Source: Trinickia terrae
GTDB taxonomy: Bacteria > Pseudomonadota > Gammaproteobacteria > Burkholderiales > Burkholderiaceae
Length of the DNA: 64,000 nucleotides
Assembly (NCBI RefSeq): GCF_005144415.1
Contig: NZ_SWJE01000014.1
Location: 165,777-229,776, forward strand
Direction: 5' to 3'
In this document: piece by piece, positions 8,362 to 18,226 of the stretch
How the letters are laid out: every line of letters begins with the position of its first letter
Position numbering within the stretch: position 1 is the first letter of the stretch
The notes under the pieces: generated by a model
The model's database searches: none
Told to the model about the DNA's origin: nothing
Seen by the model: only the letters and a program-made list of their open reading frames with translations
Translations under genes and position numbers: made by a program

Positions 8362-11031
8362 TTATGAGCCGGTTTTCCGCGCCGGCGTTTTCCTGGCCGC
8401 CGTCTTGGCTGCAGGCTTTTCCGCACTCTTTGCCGTTTTCGCTGCAGTCTTCACCGCAGCTTTCTTGGCAGGCGCGGCGGTGACCGTGGCTTCCTCGGCA
8501 TCGCTGCTTTCGGCTGCGGCAACCGCTTTGGCAGCCGTCTTCGACGCGGTCTTCGCAGCCGTCTTGGCCGACGGCTCCTTCTTCTCGAACTCGAAGCCGA
8601 TCTTGCCGTCGCTTTGCTTGACGAGGAACGCCTTGAAGTTGCGGCCGGTGCGCGACGACTTGAAGTTCGTCAGCAAATCGGTGCGGCCTTCTTCCAGCAG
8701 CTTGGCCATCTGCTCGCGGGCGATCTCCTGCTGGAGAATCACCTTGCCCGAGCGGAAATCGCAAGTCTTGGGGTTCGCGACCGAGTTCTCGCAGACGTAG
8801 CTCATGCCGTGCTCGAACACGCGCGCCTTGCACTTCGGACACGCGCCGACCGGCTGCTGCTCGGAAAAGTCCGGCGCCTCACCGTCCTCGCCACCCTGCT
8901 CCTGTCCGAAATCGAACTCGAGCTTGTAGTTGTTCGTTTCGTCGTCGAACGAGAGCTTGAGGATCGCCGAGAACGGCCGGCCCATCTTGCTGCGGAAGCC
9001 CGACAGCGGACCGATTTCCTTCTTTTGCAGCAATTCCTCGACTTCCTCGATCTCGAACTGGCGGCTGCCCGGAATCTTCGAAATCGAAAACTCGCACTTC
9101 GTGCAGGCGAAGCGGCGATAGTTTTCCTTCACCTGGCCGCCGCAGTTGGGGCACGGCGTGGTGAGCGTCGCGTAGTCGCCGGGGATCGTGTCGGAGTCGT
9201 ACTCCTTCGCGCGCTTGACGATGGTTTGCGTCATGCGGGCGATCTCCAGCATGAACGCGTCGCGCGCGAGGTTGCCGCGCTCCATCTGCGCGAGCTTGTA
9301 TTCCCATTCGCCCGTCAATTCCGGCGCCGTGAGCTCCTTTACGCCGAGGCCGCGCAGCAGCGTCATCAACTGGAATGCCTTGGCCGTCGGAATCAGGTCG
9401 CGGCCTTCGCGCAGCAGGTACTTTTCGCCGAGCAGGCCTTCGATGATCGCGGCGCGCGTCGCCGGCGTGCCGAGGCCCTTCGCGGCCATCGCCTCGCGCA
9501 ACTCGTCGTCTTCGACGAGCTTGCCCGCGCCTTCCATCGCCGAGAGCAGCGTCGCTTCGTTGTAGCGCGCGGGCGGCTTGGTGGTGAGCGTGTGAGCGGC
9601 GATTTCGTCGGTCTTGACCTTCTCGTTCGGTTGGACCGGCACGAGGTTGGCGTCTTCACCACTCGTCTCGCGGCCGTACACCTGCAGCCAGCCCGGCTCG
9701 ACGAGCACCTTGCCTTCGGTCTTGAAGTGATGGCCGGCGACTTCGGTGATGCGCGTCGTAACCTTGTATTCCGCGGCCGGGAAGAACACGGCGAGGAAGC
9801 GCTTCACGACGAGGTCGTAGAGCTTCTGCTCGGGTTCCGACAGCGCCTTGGGCGCCTGCAGCGTCGGGATGATGGCGAAGTGGTCGCTGATCTTCGAGTT
9901 GTCGAAGATGCGCTTGTTCGGCTTCACCCAGCCGCGGTCGAGCACCTGCTTCGCGAACGGCAGATAGTTGTTGCTTTCCTTGAGCATGTCGAGCGTGCTC
10001 TTGACGGTGCCGAGGTAGTCCTCCGGCAGCGCGCGCGCGTCGGTACGCGGGTAGGTGAGCACCTTGTGCTTTTCGTAGAGCGCCTGCGCGAGCCCCAGCG
10101 TGTTCTTCGCGGAGAAGCCGAAGCGGCCGTTCGCCTCGCGCTGCAGGCTCGTCAGGTCGAAGAGCAGCGGCGAGAGCTGGGTCGACGGCTTCGATTCCTC
10201 GGTGACCATGCCGGTCTGCTCGCGGCACGCGGCCACCACGGATTCCGCCGCAGCGAGGCTCCAGAGGCGCGAGTCGCGCTTTTCCGGATCGAACTCGTCC
10301 TTCTTGAATTTCGGGTCGTACCAGCGGCCTTCGTAGAAGCCCGCCGCGCAGACGAACTCGGCGCGCACTTCCCAATAGTCGCGCGGCACGAAATTGCGGA
10401 TCTTCTCCTCACGCTCGACGACGATCGACAGCGTCGGCGTCTGTACGCGGCCGACGGTCGTCAGGAAGAATCCGCCGCCCTTGCTGTTGAACGCGGTCAT
10501 GGCGCGCGTGCCGTTGATGCCGACGAGCCAGTCTGCCTCCGAGCGGCAGCGCGCCGCATCGGCGAGCGGCTGCATTTCTTCGTCGGTGCGCAGTTTCGCG
10601 AAGCCGTCGCGGATCGCCGCCGGGGTCATCGATTGCAGCCACAGGCGCTGCACCGGCTGCTTCGATTTTGCGTGCTGCGCGATCAGGCGGAAAATCAGCT
10701 CGCCCTCGCGCCCCGCGTCGCATGCGTTGATCAGGCGCTCGACATCCTTGCGCTTCATCAGCTTCGTGAGCGCCTTGAGCCGCGATTCGCTTTTTGCGAT
10801 CGGGTTGAGGTCGAAATGCGGCGGGATGACGGGAAGATGCGCGAAGCTCCATTTGCCGCGCTTGACCTCGTATTCTTCGGGAGCGGCGATCTCGAGCAGG
10901 TGGCCGACCGCCGACGACAGGACGTACTCGTCGCTCTCGTAGTACTCGTCATGCTTGGTAAAGCCGCCCAGCGCACGCGCGATGTCGTTCGCGACAGAAG
11001 GCTTTTCCGCAATGATCAGTGCTTTGGACAT
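8362..11031 (-). CDS. topB: DNA topoisomerase III (type IA)
   Basis: Type IA topoisomerase that relaxes negatively supercoiled DNA and decatenates replication or recombination intermediates. 889 residues. The N-terminal Toprim domain begins MSKALIIAEKPSVANDIAR. The active-site tyrosine lies in LTYPRTDARAL in the central domain. After the core come two cysteine clusters resembling zinc ribbons (CPNCGG...CTKC and CPKCKA...C), then a topoisomerase C-terminal repeat. A final 75 or so residues are almost only Ala, Lys, Thr and Pro, a basic disordered tail likely to bind DNA. E. coli TopB is 653 residues, so this is the longer form with zinc region and tail. ATG at 11031 is at the conserved N-terminus. 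Confidence 0.95.
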   Translation of the reverse strand: MSKALIIAEKPSVANDIARALGGFTKHDEYYESDEYVLSSAVGHLLEIAAPEEYEVKRGKWSFAHLPVIPPHFDLNPIAKSESRLKALTKLMKRKDVERLINACDAGREGELIFRLIAQHAKSKQPVQRLWLQSMTPAAIRDGFAKLRTDEEMQPLADAARCRSEADWLVGINGTRAMTAFNSKGGGFFLTTVGRVQTPTLSIVVEREEKIRNFVPRDYWEVRAEFVCAAGFYEGRWYDPKFKKDEFDPEKRDSRLWSLAAAESVVAACREQTGMVTEESKPSTQLSPLLFDLTSLQREANGRFGFSAKNTLGLAQALYEKHKVLTYPRTDARALPEDYLGTVKSTLDMLKESNNYLPFAKQVLDRGWVKPNKRIFDNSKISDHFAIIPTLQAPKALSEPEQKLYDLVVKRFLAVFFPAAEYKVTTRITEVAGHHFKTEGKVLVEPGWLQVYGRETSGEDANLVPVQPNEKVKTDEIAAHTLTTKPPARYNEATLLSAMEGAGKLVEDDELREAMAAKGLGTPATRAAIIEGLLGEKYLLREGRDLIPTAKAFQLMTLLRGLGVKELTAPELTGEWEYKLAQMERGNLARDAFMLEIARMTQTIVKRAKEYDSDTIPGDYATLTTPCPNCGGQVKENYRRFACTKCEFSISKIPGSRQFEIEEVEELLQKKEIGPLSGFRSKMGRPFSAILKLSFDDETNNYKLEFDFGQEQGGEDGEAPDFSEQQPVGACPKCKARVFEHGMSYVCENSVANPKTCDFRSGKVILQQEIAREQMAKLLEEGRTDLLTNFKSSRTGRNFKAFLVKQSDGKIGFEFEKKEPSAKTAAKTASKTAAKAVAAAESSDAEEATVTAAPAKKAAVKTAAKTAKSAEKPAAKTAARKTPARKTGS

Positions 11032-11230
11032 GACTGGTTGTGAGGTTTGTGGATCGGGGTCAAAACCCTGATGTTGGTCTCTTTAACGACCGCTTTATAG
11101 CACACGCCGTTGCGCTTGTTTAAAAACGCACACAACGAAAGGGCCAAGCCACGTACACGACAGGCACGCTGCATGCGGTTTGCAGGGCGGTGTGGCGAGC
11201 CGGTTCGGCGGGGAGGAAACGGCTGCGGCG

Positions 11231-11608
11231 TCAGGCTGCGGCCAGGGCCGGGCGCAGCTTGGGGGCGCCGTTGGAGTCCGGCAGCGCGGTCAAGTCGGTC
11301 AGCATGCGCTCGATGATCGACAGGTGCGGCAGCACGGTGCCGAAAAAGCGTGTGGTGATGCCGTCTTCGATCAGGATCGTCGGGAAGTTCTCGACGTCGA
11401 GGTCTTCGAAGCGGTCGGCGTGGGTTTCGACGTCGATCCAGGCGAAGCAGACATTCGGGTGGGCGTCGGCGAGGCGGTCGAAGCCGGCGCGGTAGTCGCG
11501 GCAGGTGCCGCACCATTCCGCGCACAGGCAGGCGACCAGCAGGGTGTCGGTGTCGTTGATGCGCTCGGCGATCCGGTCTGCGTCGGTGTCGAGATTCAGC
11601 GCTGGCAT
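11231..11608 (-). CDS. Thioredoxin-family protein
   Basis: 125-residue thioredoxin fold protein with the redox motif WCGTC at residues 32-36 (Cys33, Cys36) and a cis-proline region ENFPTILIEDG. No signal peptide, so cytoplasmic. The resolving motif WCGTC differs from the classical WCGPC, so the redox potential or partner probably differs from housekeeping TrxA. It lies between topB and dprA on the same strand, with about 200 nt to topB. Partner proteins are not indicated by context. Confidence 0.85.
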   Translation of the reverse strand: MPALNLDTDADRIAERINDTDTLLVACLCAEWCGTCRDYRAGFDRLADAHPNVCFAWIDVETHADRFEDLDVENFPTILIEDGITTRFFGTVLPHLSIIERMLTDLTALPDSNGAPKLRPALAAA

Positions 11609-11685
11609 GGTATTTCCTTGCGTTCTTTTCCGAAGTGCGAACTGCTTGCGGCGACTGTAGCACGCCTCTCACGGGGCGGCGCGTT

Positions 11686-11713
11686 CGCTGGCGCGCCGAG
11701 GCCGGCGCCAGCG
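11686..11713 (-). terminator. Stem-loop downstream of dprA
   Basis: 9-bp perfect stem (CGCTGGCGC 11686-11694 with GCGCCAGCG 11705-11713) directly after the dprA stop on the minus strand. There is no U-tract, so termination is uncertain. Confidence 0.35.
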
Positions 11714-11726
11714 GCACGCTCTGGAT

Positions 11727-12950
11727 CTAGCCGCGTTCGATGCGCGCGAAGCGCCCGCCCGGAAGCGCCGTCAGCCTCCCGGCGAGCTCCAGTTGCAGCA
11801 GCGTGCCTTGCAGGGCGGCTTCGTTCATCTCGGTCCGGGCGGCGAGGACTTCAAGGGTCGCGGGAGCGTGACCCAGGGCGTCGAGCAGACGCTGGGCCTG
11901 TGGGTCCGGCGGCGAGGCGGGCGCGCTTCGTTTCGTTGGCGCGGCTTCCGGCGGTGTGGAGCGGACATATTCGGAGCCCGGCTCGGTCGCGGGCGGCGCG
12001 GACTCGCTCACCAGACGCGTTCCCTTCGATAAGTCCGGCGGCGACCGTACCGGCACAGCGCCACCGAGCTCCTCCAGGATGTCCTCCGGTGTTTCGACGA
12101 GCTTCGCGCCTTCCTTGATGATCTTGTGACAGCCGCGCGAAAGCGGCGCATGGATCGAGCCTGGAATCGCGAAGACATCACGCCCCATTTCGTTCGCAAG
12201 CCGCGCTGTGATCAGCGACCCCGAGCGCAGCGCGGCCTCGACGATCAGCACGCCGCTCGCGAGGCCCGCAATCAGCCGGTTGCGCTGCGGAAAGTGCGCG
12301 GATTTCGCCGGCGTGCCGAGCGGCCACTCCGACATGATCGCGCCGTCCGCGGCCAGCCGGTGGGCGAGGGCGTGATGCTTCGACGGATAGACGAGGTCCG
12401 CGCCGGTGCCGATCACCGCGACTGTGCTGCCTCGCCCGGCGAGCGCGCCTTGGTGCGCGGCGCCGTCGATACCGAGCGCGAGCCCCGAGACGACGGTGAG
12501 CCCGGCGTCCGACAGGGCTTGCGCGAAACGGGCGGCGTCTTCGAGCCCCTGCGGCGTCGCATTGCGGCTGCCGACGATGGCCACGCACTTTGCGTGCAGC
12601 AACTCCAGACGGCCCTTTACATATAGCAGCGGCGGCGGATCGGGCATCGTGAGGAGCGCGGGCGGATAGGCAGGGTCGCTCAGGGCGACGATGGCGTTGC
12701 CCGGCTGGGCCCGCCAACGCGCAGTATCGGCGAGCCGTTGCGCAAAGCCCGCTGGCGGCTCGGCCAGCGCGGCCCGCGCGGCGGCCTCGCCCGCGGCGGC
12801 GGCCAGCGCCTGAAATGGCGCAGCCAGCACCGCCTCGGGCATGCCGAACGCGTCGAGCAGCCCGCGCAGCGCCGCTGGAGTCAGGCCACGCGCCGTGGCG
12901 AGCCGTAGCCACGCGGCGAGTTCGGTGTCGGTCATCGGCAGGGCGTGCAT
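11727..12950 (-). CDS. dprA: DNA-processing protein DprA
   Basis: Loads RecA onto incoming single-stranded DNA during natural transformation. 407 residues from the chosen start. An N-terminal helical region is followed by the Rossmann-like DprA/Smf core, with GSRNATPQG, SGLALGIDGAAHQGAL and the FPQRNRLIAGLA segment. A Pro/Ala/Ser-rich linker (about residues 300-345) leads to a C-terminal winged-helix (about 345-407) of the DprA_WH type. Start choice: ATG at 12950 (MHALPMTD) has GGAGG 11 nt upstream. The ATG at 12995 lacks a ribosome site, and 12935 is the shortest option. Divergent from def, with a short shared control region. Confidence 0.92.
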   Translation of the reverse strand: MHALPMTDTELAAWLRLATARGLTPAALRGLLDAFGMPEAVLAAPFQALAAAAGEAAARAALAEPPAGFAQRLADTARWRAQPGNAIVALSDPAYPPALLTMPDPPPLLYVKGRLELLHAKCVAIVGSRNATPQGLEDAARFAQALSDAGLTVVSGLALGIDGAAHQGALAGRGSTVAVIGTGADLVYPSKHHALAHRLAADGAIMSEWPLGTPAKSAHFPQRNRLIAGLASGVLIVEAALRSGSLITARLANEMGRDVFAIPGSIHAPLSRGCHKIIKEGAKLVETPEDILEELGGAVPVRSPPDLSKGTRLVSESAPPATEPGSEYVRSTPPEAAPTKRSAPASPPDPQAQRLLDALGHAPATLEVLAARTEMNEAALQGTLLQLELAGRLTALPGGRFARIERG

Positions 12951-13210
12951 GGCAAGGCGAGCCTCCAGCGCCGCCTGCGGACAGACAGGCAGCATGCTAA
13001 AATTTTCATCATCCGAAATACAATGCAGCGCCGCGCACATACGCGGTGTTCGTGGCTGTGTCCGAGCAATGTGGGTTGAATCGTGCATTCAGCCGTTATC
13101 TTCGAGACGCGGCCGCGGGCCCGCAAGCCGGCCGAACGGCCTATTGCCGCATCCGGCTTTTTTCGTCACGGTATTGCTTTGCGCGACCGCATCCGACCAC
13201 ATTCACGACC

Positions 13211-13714
13211 ATGGCCTTACTCAGCATCCTCAACTACCCCGACAAACGCCTGCACAAGATCGCGAAACCGGTCGAGGCCGTCGACGACCGCATCCGCAAG
13301 CTGGTCGCCGACATGGCCGAGACGATGTACGCCGCGCCTGGCGTCGGGCTTGCCGCGACGCAGGTCGACGTGCACGAGCGCGTCATCGTGATCGACGTCT
13401 CGGAGACGCATGACCAGCTGCTGGCGTTCATCAACCCGGAGATCATCTGGTCGAGCGACGAGCGCAAGATCAACGAGGAAGGGTGCTTGTCGGTGCCGGG
13501 CATCTACGACAGCGTCGAGCGCGCCGAAAAGGTGCGCGTGCGCGCGCTCAACGAGAAGGGCGAGACCTTCGAGATCGATTGCGAGGGGCTGCTTGCGGTC
13601 TGCATCCAGCACGAAATGGATCACTTGATGGGGCGTGTGTTCGTCGAGTATCTGTCGCCGCTCAAGCAGACGCGTATCAAGACGAAGATGAAAAAGCTCG
13701 CGCACGCGATGTAA
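13211..13714 (+). CDS. def: Peptide deformylase
   Basis: Removes the N-formyl group from nascent proteins using a bound metal. 167 residues, the normal length. All three family motifs are present: GVGLAATQ (motif I), EGCLSVPG (motif II, Cys ligand) and QHEMDHL (motif III, HExxH with two His ligands). The ATG at 13211 gives the canonical N-terminus [14 protein letters not shown]; the upstream frame (to 13046) is unrelated. It is followed after about 50 nt by fmt, the usual pair, since one enzyme adds and the other removes the formyl group in translation initiation. Confidence 0.96.
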   Translation: MALLSILNYPDKRLHKIAKPVEAVDDRIRKLVADMAETMYAAPGVGLAATQVDVHERVIVIDVSETHDQLLAFINPEIIWSSDERKINEEGCLSVPGIYDSVERAEKVRVRALNEKGETFEIDCEGLLAVCIQHEMDHLMGRVFVEYLSPLKQTRIKTKMKKLAHAM

Positions 13715-13764
13715 AACCTTAGGCTCGCATCGCGCTCCTTCGCTTCCCATTCGACCTCGAACCC

Positions 13765-14754
13765 ATGGCCCATACGTTGCGCGTCGTTTTTGCAGGCACG
13801 CCGGAATTTGCCGCGGCGGCGCTAGCCGCGATTCACTCCGCTGGTTTTCCCGTGCCGCTCGTGCTCACGCAGCCCGACCGCCCGGCCGGGCGCGGCATGA
13901 AGTTGCAAGCGAGCGCCGTCAAGCGCTATGCGCAGGAGCATGGGCTCGCCGTGGCGCAGCCGCCGTCGTTGCGCCGCGCCGGCAAGTTTCCTGCCGAAGC
14001 CGCCGCCGCCATCGAGCAACTGCGGGCAACGCCGCACGATGTGATGGTGGTCGCGGCCTACGGGTTGCTGCTGCCGCAGGAAGTGCTCGATATCCCGCGG
14101 CACGGCTGCATCAACATTCACGCTTCGCTGCTGCCGCGCTGGCGCGGCGCGGCGCCGATTCATCGCGCGCTCGAGTCCGGCGACGCCGAGACCGGCATCA
14201 CGCTGATGCGCATGGATGTGGGCCTCGATACAGGCGCGATGCTGACGGTCGGGCGCGTGCCGATCGAGGCCCATGACACGACCGCGACGCTGCATGACAA
14301 GCTTGCAGCCGTTGGGGCGCGCCTGATCGCCGACGCGCTCGTCGAGCTGGAGAAGAGCGGCACGCTGCACGAGACGCCGCAACCCGAGGGCGGCGTGACT
14401 TACGCCGAAAAGATCGGCAAGCACGAGGCCGCGCTCGACTGGCGCCGTCCGGCCGCGGTTCTGGCTCGGCAGGTTCGGGCGTTCGATCCGTTTCCCGGCG
14501 GCGTCGCCACGCTCGGCGACGGCACCGCGCTGAAAATCTGGGCGGCGGAGCCTGTTGTCGCGCGAGGCGATGGCACGGCCGAGCCGGGCGAGATCGTCGA
14601 CGTTTCCGCGGACGGTGTCGTCGTCGCATGCGCTGAAGGCGCGCTGCGTCTCACACAATTGCAGAAGCCGGGCGGCAAGCGCCTGCCGGTGCGCGAATTT
14701 CTTGCCGGCACGGCGCTGTCGGCGGGGCAGCGCTTCGGCTTGCCTGAGTCTTGA
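13765..14754 (+). CDS. fmt: Methionyl-tRNA formyltransferase
   Basis: Formylates initiator Met-tRNA with 10-formyltetrahydrofolate. 329 residues. The N-terminal formyltransferase domain shows FAGTPEFAA and the catalytic [17 protein letters not shown] segment with the conserved Asn-His-Asp set. The C-terminal OB-fold tRNA-binding domain follows from about residue 210. Part of the def-fmt operon; rsmB (sun), which completes this cluster in many bacteria, lies 2 kb downstream, separated by the LysE and htpX genes. Confidence 0.96.
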   Translation: MAHTLRVVFAGTPEFAAAALAAIHSAGFPVPLVLTQPDRPAGRGMKLQASAVKRYAQEHGLAVAQPPSLRRAGKFPAEAAAAIEQLRATPHDVMVVAAYGLLLPQEVLDIPRHGCINIHASLLPRWRGAAPIHRALESGDAETGITLMRMDVGLDTGAMLTVGRVPIEAHDTTATLHDKLAAVGARLIADALVELEKSGTLHETPQPEGGVTYAEKIGKHEAALDWRRPAAVLARQVRAFDPFPGGVATLGDGTALKIWAAEPVVARGDGTAEPGEIVDVSADGVVVACAEGALRLTQLQKPGGKRLPVREFLAGTALSAGQRFGLPES

Positions 14755-14890
14755 TGAACGCTGCTTCGGGCGGGGCGTGGACGCGCCGCCTTGCCCGTTA
14801 GGCCAGCTCGCGCGGCGTCCGCGGCGCGCGTTAGAATCTTCCGTGCATCCCCGTTCCATCCACGTCATTCCACGCCATCCCAGGTTCGCC

Positions 14891-15532
14891 ATGTTCGGCA
14901 TCGTCCACTTCGCTTTTTTTATCGCCGCCGTCTTCCTGCTCAACGTGACGCCCGGGCCGGACACGGCCTACATCGTCGGCCGCAGCGTCGCGCAGGGACG
15001 AGGCGCGGGCTTGATGTCGGCGCTCGGCATTTCGGCCGGCTGCTGCGTGCATTCGCTCGCTTGCGCGTTCGGGCTGACCGCCTTGCTCGCGGCATCGGCG
15101 ACTGCCTTTACGGTCATCAAGTTTGTCGGCGCGCTGTACCTGATCTATCTCGGCGTGCGCCTGATCTTCGCGAAGCCGGAGCAGGCCGAGGCGGCTGGCA
15201 AGGCGCGCGCGGCGGGCGGTCCGAAGTCGCTCAAGCAGCTCTTCATGCAGGGGTTCTGGACCAACGTGCTGAACCCGAAAGTCGTGCTGTTCTTCGTCTC
15301 GTTCTTCCCGCAATTCGTCGCTGCGGAAAGCGAGCACAAGGCGCTCGCTTTCTTGTCGCTCGGCGTCGTGTTCGTGTTGATGAGCATGGTGTGGAACAGC
15401 TTCGTCGCGTGGATCGCGGGCAGCGTCACGCAGCGGCTGGGCGGCAAGCCGGCGGTGAAGCGGTGGCTGGACCGCGGCGTCGGCAGCGCGTTCGTCGGGC
15501 TCGGCATCAAGCTCGCGACCGCGCGGCATTGA
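14891..15532 (+). CDS. LysE/RhtB-family amino-acid exporter
   Basis: 213-residue inner-membrane protein with about six hydrophobic segments. It opens MFGIVHFAFFIAAVFLLNVT and contains the family signature TPGPDTAYIVGRS at about residues 20-32, which marks the LysE superfamily (RhtB branch) of amino-acid and homoserine-lactone effluxers. The ATG at 14891 is chosen since the TPGP motif must sit near the N-terminus; the same frame is open upstream into fmt. It has its own 130-nt leader, so co-transcription with fmt is uncertain. Substrate unknown. Confidence 0.88.
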   Translation: MFGIVHFAFFIAAVFLLNVTPGPDTAYIVGRSVAQGRGAGLMSALGISAGCCVHSLACAFGLTALLAASATAFTVIKFVGALYLIYLGVRLIFAKPEQAEAAGKARAAGGPKSLKQLFMQGFWTNVLNPKVVLFFVSFFPQFVAAESEHKALAFLSLGVVFVLMSMVWNSFVAWIAGSVTQRLGGKPAVKRWLDRGVGSAFVGLGIKLATARH

Positions 15533-15646
15533 TCGAATCAATTTGAATTATTTGCGCCTGCCCTTATCCAACATATTCCTTACAATCATCCGCTCGCCAC
15601 ATCGGGCGGAACAAAGCGTGGCGCACGCAAACGGTTAGGAGCAAGC

Positions 15647-16504
15647 ATGTTCAATTGGGTCAAAACGGCAACGCTGATGGCCGCGATCACGGCCCTGTTC
15701 ATTGTGATCGGCGGGATGATCGGCGGGCATCGCGGCATGATGCTGGCGCTCTTCGTCGCGCTCGGCATGAATTTCTTCTCGTACTGGTTCTCGGACAAGA
15801 TGGTCCTGCGCATGTACAACGCGCAGGAAGTCGACGAAGCGAGTGCGCCGCAGTTCTATCGCATGGTCCGCGAGTTGGCCACGCGCGCGCAATTGCCGAT
15901 GCCGCGCGTTTACTTGATCAACGAAGACGCGCCGAACGCGTTCGCCACGGGCCGCAACCCCGAGCATGCGGCGGTCGCGGCCACCACGGGCATCCTGCGC
16001 TTGCTGTCCGAGCGCGAAATGCGCGGGGTGATGGCGCACGAGCTCGCGCACGTGAAGCATCGCGACATCCTGATCTCGACGATCTCCGCGACAATGGCCG
16101 GCGCCATCTCGGCGCTCGCGAACTTCGCGATGTTCTTTGGCGGGCGCGACGAAGAAGGGCGTCCAACCAATCCGATCGCGAGCATCGCGGTGGCCCTGCT
16201 CGCGCCGATCGCTGGAGCGCTGATCCAGATGGCGATTTCGCGGGCGCGAGAATTCGAAGCCGACCGCGGCGGCGCGCAGATCTCCGGCGATCCGCAAGCG
16301 CTGGCCTCGGCGCTCGACAAGATCCACCGCTACGCGCAGGGCATTCCGTTCGCCGCTGCGGAAGCGCATCCGGCAACTGCACAGATGATGATCATGAATC
16401 CGCTGTCGGGCGGCGGCATCGCGAATCTGTTTTCGACTCACCCGGCAACCGAGGAGCGGATTGCCCGCTTAACGGAAATGGCTCGTACGGGGCGTTTCGA
16501 TTGA
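15647..16504 (+). CDS. htpX: Protease HtpX homolog
   Basis: Inner-membrane zinc metalloprotease of family M48 that clears damaged membrane proteins. 285 residues. Two N-terminal membrane segments (about residues 8-45) precede the catalytic HELAH motif ([12 protein letters not shown]). Two further hydrophobic segments follow, then the third zinc-ligand region [16 protein letters not shown] lies just upstream of the ATG at 15647. Often heat- or envelope-stress-induced elsewhere; no such promoter is obvious here. A terminator follows about 65 nt after the stop. Confidence 0.95.
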   Translation: MFNWVKTATLMAAITALFIVIGGMIGGHRGMMLALFVALGMNFFSYWFSDKMVLRMYNAQEVDEASAPQFYRMVRELATRAQLPMPRVYLINEDAPNAFATGRNPEHAAVAATTGILRLLSEREMRGVMAHELAHVKHRDILISTISATMAGAISALANFAMFFGGRDEEGRPTNPIASIAVALLAPIAGALIQMAISRAREFEADRGGAQISGDPQALASALDKIHRYAQGIPFAAAEAHPATAQMMIMNPLSGGGIANLFSTHPATEERIARLTEMARTGRFD

Positions 16505-16570
16505 CGCTCGAGGTGCAGTAGCTTGTTGCGGGGCGCAGGCTTTCGATGCCTGATCGAGCCGCAGACGCCG

Positions 16571-16596
16571 GGGCGGGCCGAGAGGCCTGCCCTTTT
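16571..16596 (+). terminator. Intrinsic terminator of htpX
   Basis: A 9-bp stem with one G-T pair (GGGCGGGCC 16571-16579 with GGCCTGCCC 16584-16592), a GAGA loop and TTTT directly after. Confidence 0.75.
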
Positions 16597-16774
16597 GATT
16601 GATGGAGCGCGCGATCTGATCGAACGTCTCGGCCGAGACCGCAATCGACGCAGCCAGCCGCGTCGGCGAGACGTCATCCGTAAGACGGATGGCATGCCGC
16701 GCCACGCTACAATGCCGCGCTTGTATTGCGGTTGCGCCATGCGATGATCCGCGCGGCACGTTCATATCTTCTCC

Positions 16775-18226
16775 ATGACTCAAAGATCCTCCGCACGTCG
16801 CCATTCCAAATCGTCCATCGCGCAGAAACAGGCTGCGGTGCGGCAAGGGCGCCTGTCGGCGCTGCATCTTGCACCCGATTCTCTGGGCTTCGCGCTCGAC
16901 GGAGCCGCGCAGGCGGTCGGCGCAGTGCGTGAGGGGAGCGCGCTGCCGGCAGCCCTCGCCGCGCTGCACGCATCGACGGGCGTCGCCCACGCCGCGTTGT
17001 CTCGCGGTGCCGTGCAGGACATCGCTTATCGGACGCTGCGCCGTCTTGCGAGCGTCGACTGGCTTGTCGCGAAACTGGTTCACAAGGCGCCGCCGGCGCA
17101 TGTCGGCAACATGCTGAGCTGCGCGTTCGCGCTGCTTTCCGACGAGGCCGGCACCGCCGCCTATGCGCCGTTTACGGTCGTCGACCAAGCCGTGGAGGCA
17201 ATCGGCGCAAGACGCGAGTTCGCCTTTGCGAAAGGGCTCGTCAACGCGGTGCTACGCAACTTCCTGCGTGAGCGCGACGCACTGCTGGACGAGTTCCGCG
17301 CGGACCGCGTCGCGCGCTGGAACTATCCGGCATGGTGGATCGACGCTGTCGAGCGCGCCTGGCCCGATCGCTGGCAGGACATTCTCGAATCGGGCAATCG
17401 GCAAGGGCCGCTGACGCTGCGCGTCAACGCGCGCCGTGCGACAGCCGAGGCTTATTTGGAAACGCTGCGCGAACACCAAATCGACGCGACCCTGGCCGGC
17501 GTTCACGCAGTGCGCCTGGCAACGCCGATGCCCGTCGAACGCATTCCGGGCTTTACCGATGGCGTCGTGTCCGTGCAGGACGCGGGCGCGCAATTGGCCG
17601 CGCAATGGCTTGCCGTGCGCGACGGCATGCGCGTGCTCGACGCCTGCGCGGCGCCCGGCGGCAAGACGGGGCACGTGCTCGAGCTGGCCGACGTCGACCT
17701 CGTCGCACTCGAAAGCGACCCGTCCCGCGCGGAGCGCATCGGCGAAAACCTGACGCGCCTCGGGCTCGAAGCCGACGTGCGCATCGGCGACGCCGGCAGC
17801 CCATCGCAATGGCACGACGGGGCGCCGTTCGACCGCATTCTCGCCGACGTGCCGTGCTCGGCATCGGGCATCGTCCGCCGCCATCCGGATATCCGCTGGC
17901 TGCGGCGCGAATCGGATATCGCGGCGCTCGCCGCCGAGCAGCGGCGTATTCTCTCGGCGTTGTGGCCGCTCGTGAAACCAGGCGGCGAGTTGCTTTACGT
18001 TACCTGCTCGATCTTTCCGGAAGAGGGCGAGTTGCAGGCGCGGTGGTTTGAAAGCGCGCATGAAGATGCGGTACGATTGGACGCTCCGGGGCAACTGGTG
18101 CCGGTTCTTGCCCGCGAACAAGCCGGATCCGCGGCTGAACTCCCGAGTGCAGCCGGCCTCGGGCAGCGCACGGGTTCGGATATAGACCACGACGGATTCT
18201 TCTACGCGCGCTTTCAGAAACGGTGA
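16775..18226 (+). CDS. rsmB: 16S rRNA (cytosine-967-C5)-methyltransferase RsmB
   Basis: Methylates C967 of 16S rRNA using S-adenosylmethionine. 483 residues. An N-terminal NusB-like RNA-binding domain (about residues 30-190) is followed by a Rossmann methyltransferase domain with the SAM loop DACAAPGGKTGH. Both family cysteines are present: PCSASG (release) and TCSIFPEE (the catalytic nucleophile). The C-terminus DHDGFFYARFQKR is typical. The start ATG at 16775 gives the family N-terminus; the region before it (16505-16774) holds the htpX terminator and no gene. Its stop overlaps the DUF4390 start by 4 nt, making it first gene of the operon rsmB-DUF4390-ntrY-ntrX. Confidence 0.94.
   Translation: MTQRSSARRHSKSSIAQKQAAVRQGRLSALHLAPDSLGFALDGAAQAVGAVREGSALPAALAALHASTGVAHAALSRGAVQDIAYRTLRRLASVDWLVAKLVHKAPPAHVGNMLSCAFALLSDEAGTAAYAPFTVVDQAVEAIGARREFAFAKGLVNAVLRNFLRERDALLDEFRADRVARWNYPAWWIDAVERAWPDRWQDILESGNRQGPLTLRVNARRATAEAYLETLREHQIDATLAGVHAVRLATPMPVERIPGFTDGVVSVQDAGAQLAAQWLAVRDGMRVLDACAAPGGKTGHVLELADVDLVALESDPSRAERIGENLTRLGLEADVRIGDAGSPSQWHDGAPFDRILADVPCSASGIVRRHPDIRWLRRESDIAALAAEQRRILSALWPLVKPGGELLYVTCSIFPEEGELQARWFESAHEDAVRLDAPGQLVPVLAREQAGSAAELPSAAGLGQRTGSDIDHDGFFYARFQKR

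Noticed and set aside
14757..14835. Terminator after fmt
   Set aside because: Several GC inverted segments occur, but none forms a clean stem followed by T; no call made.
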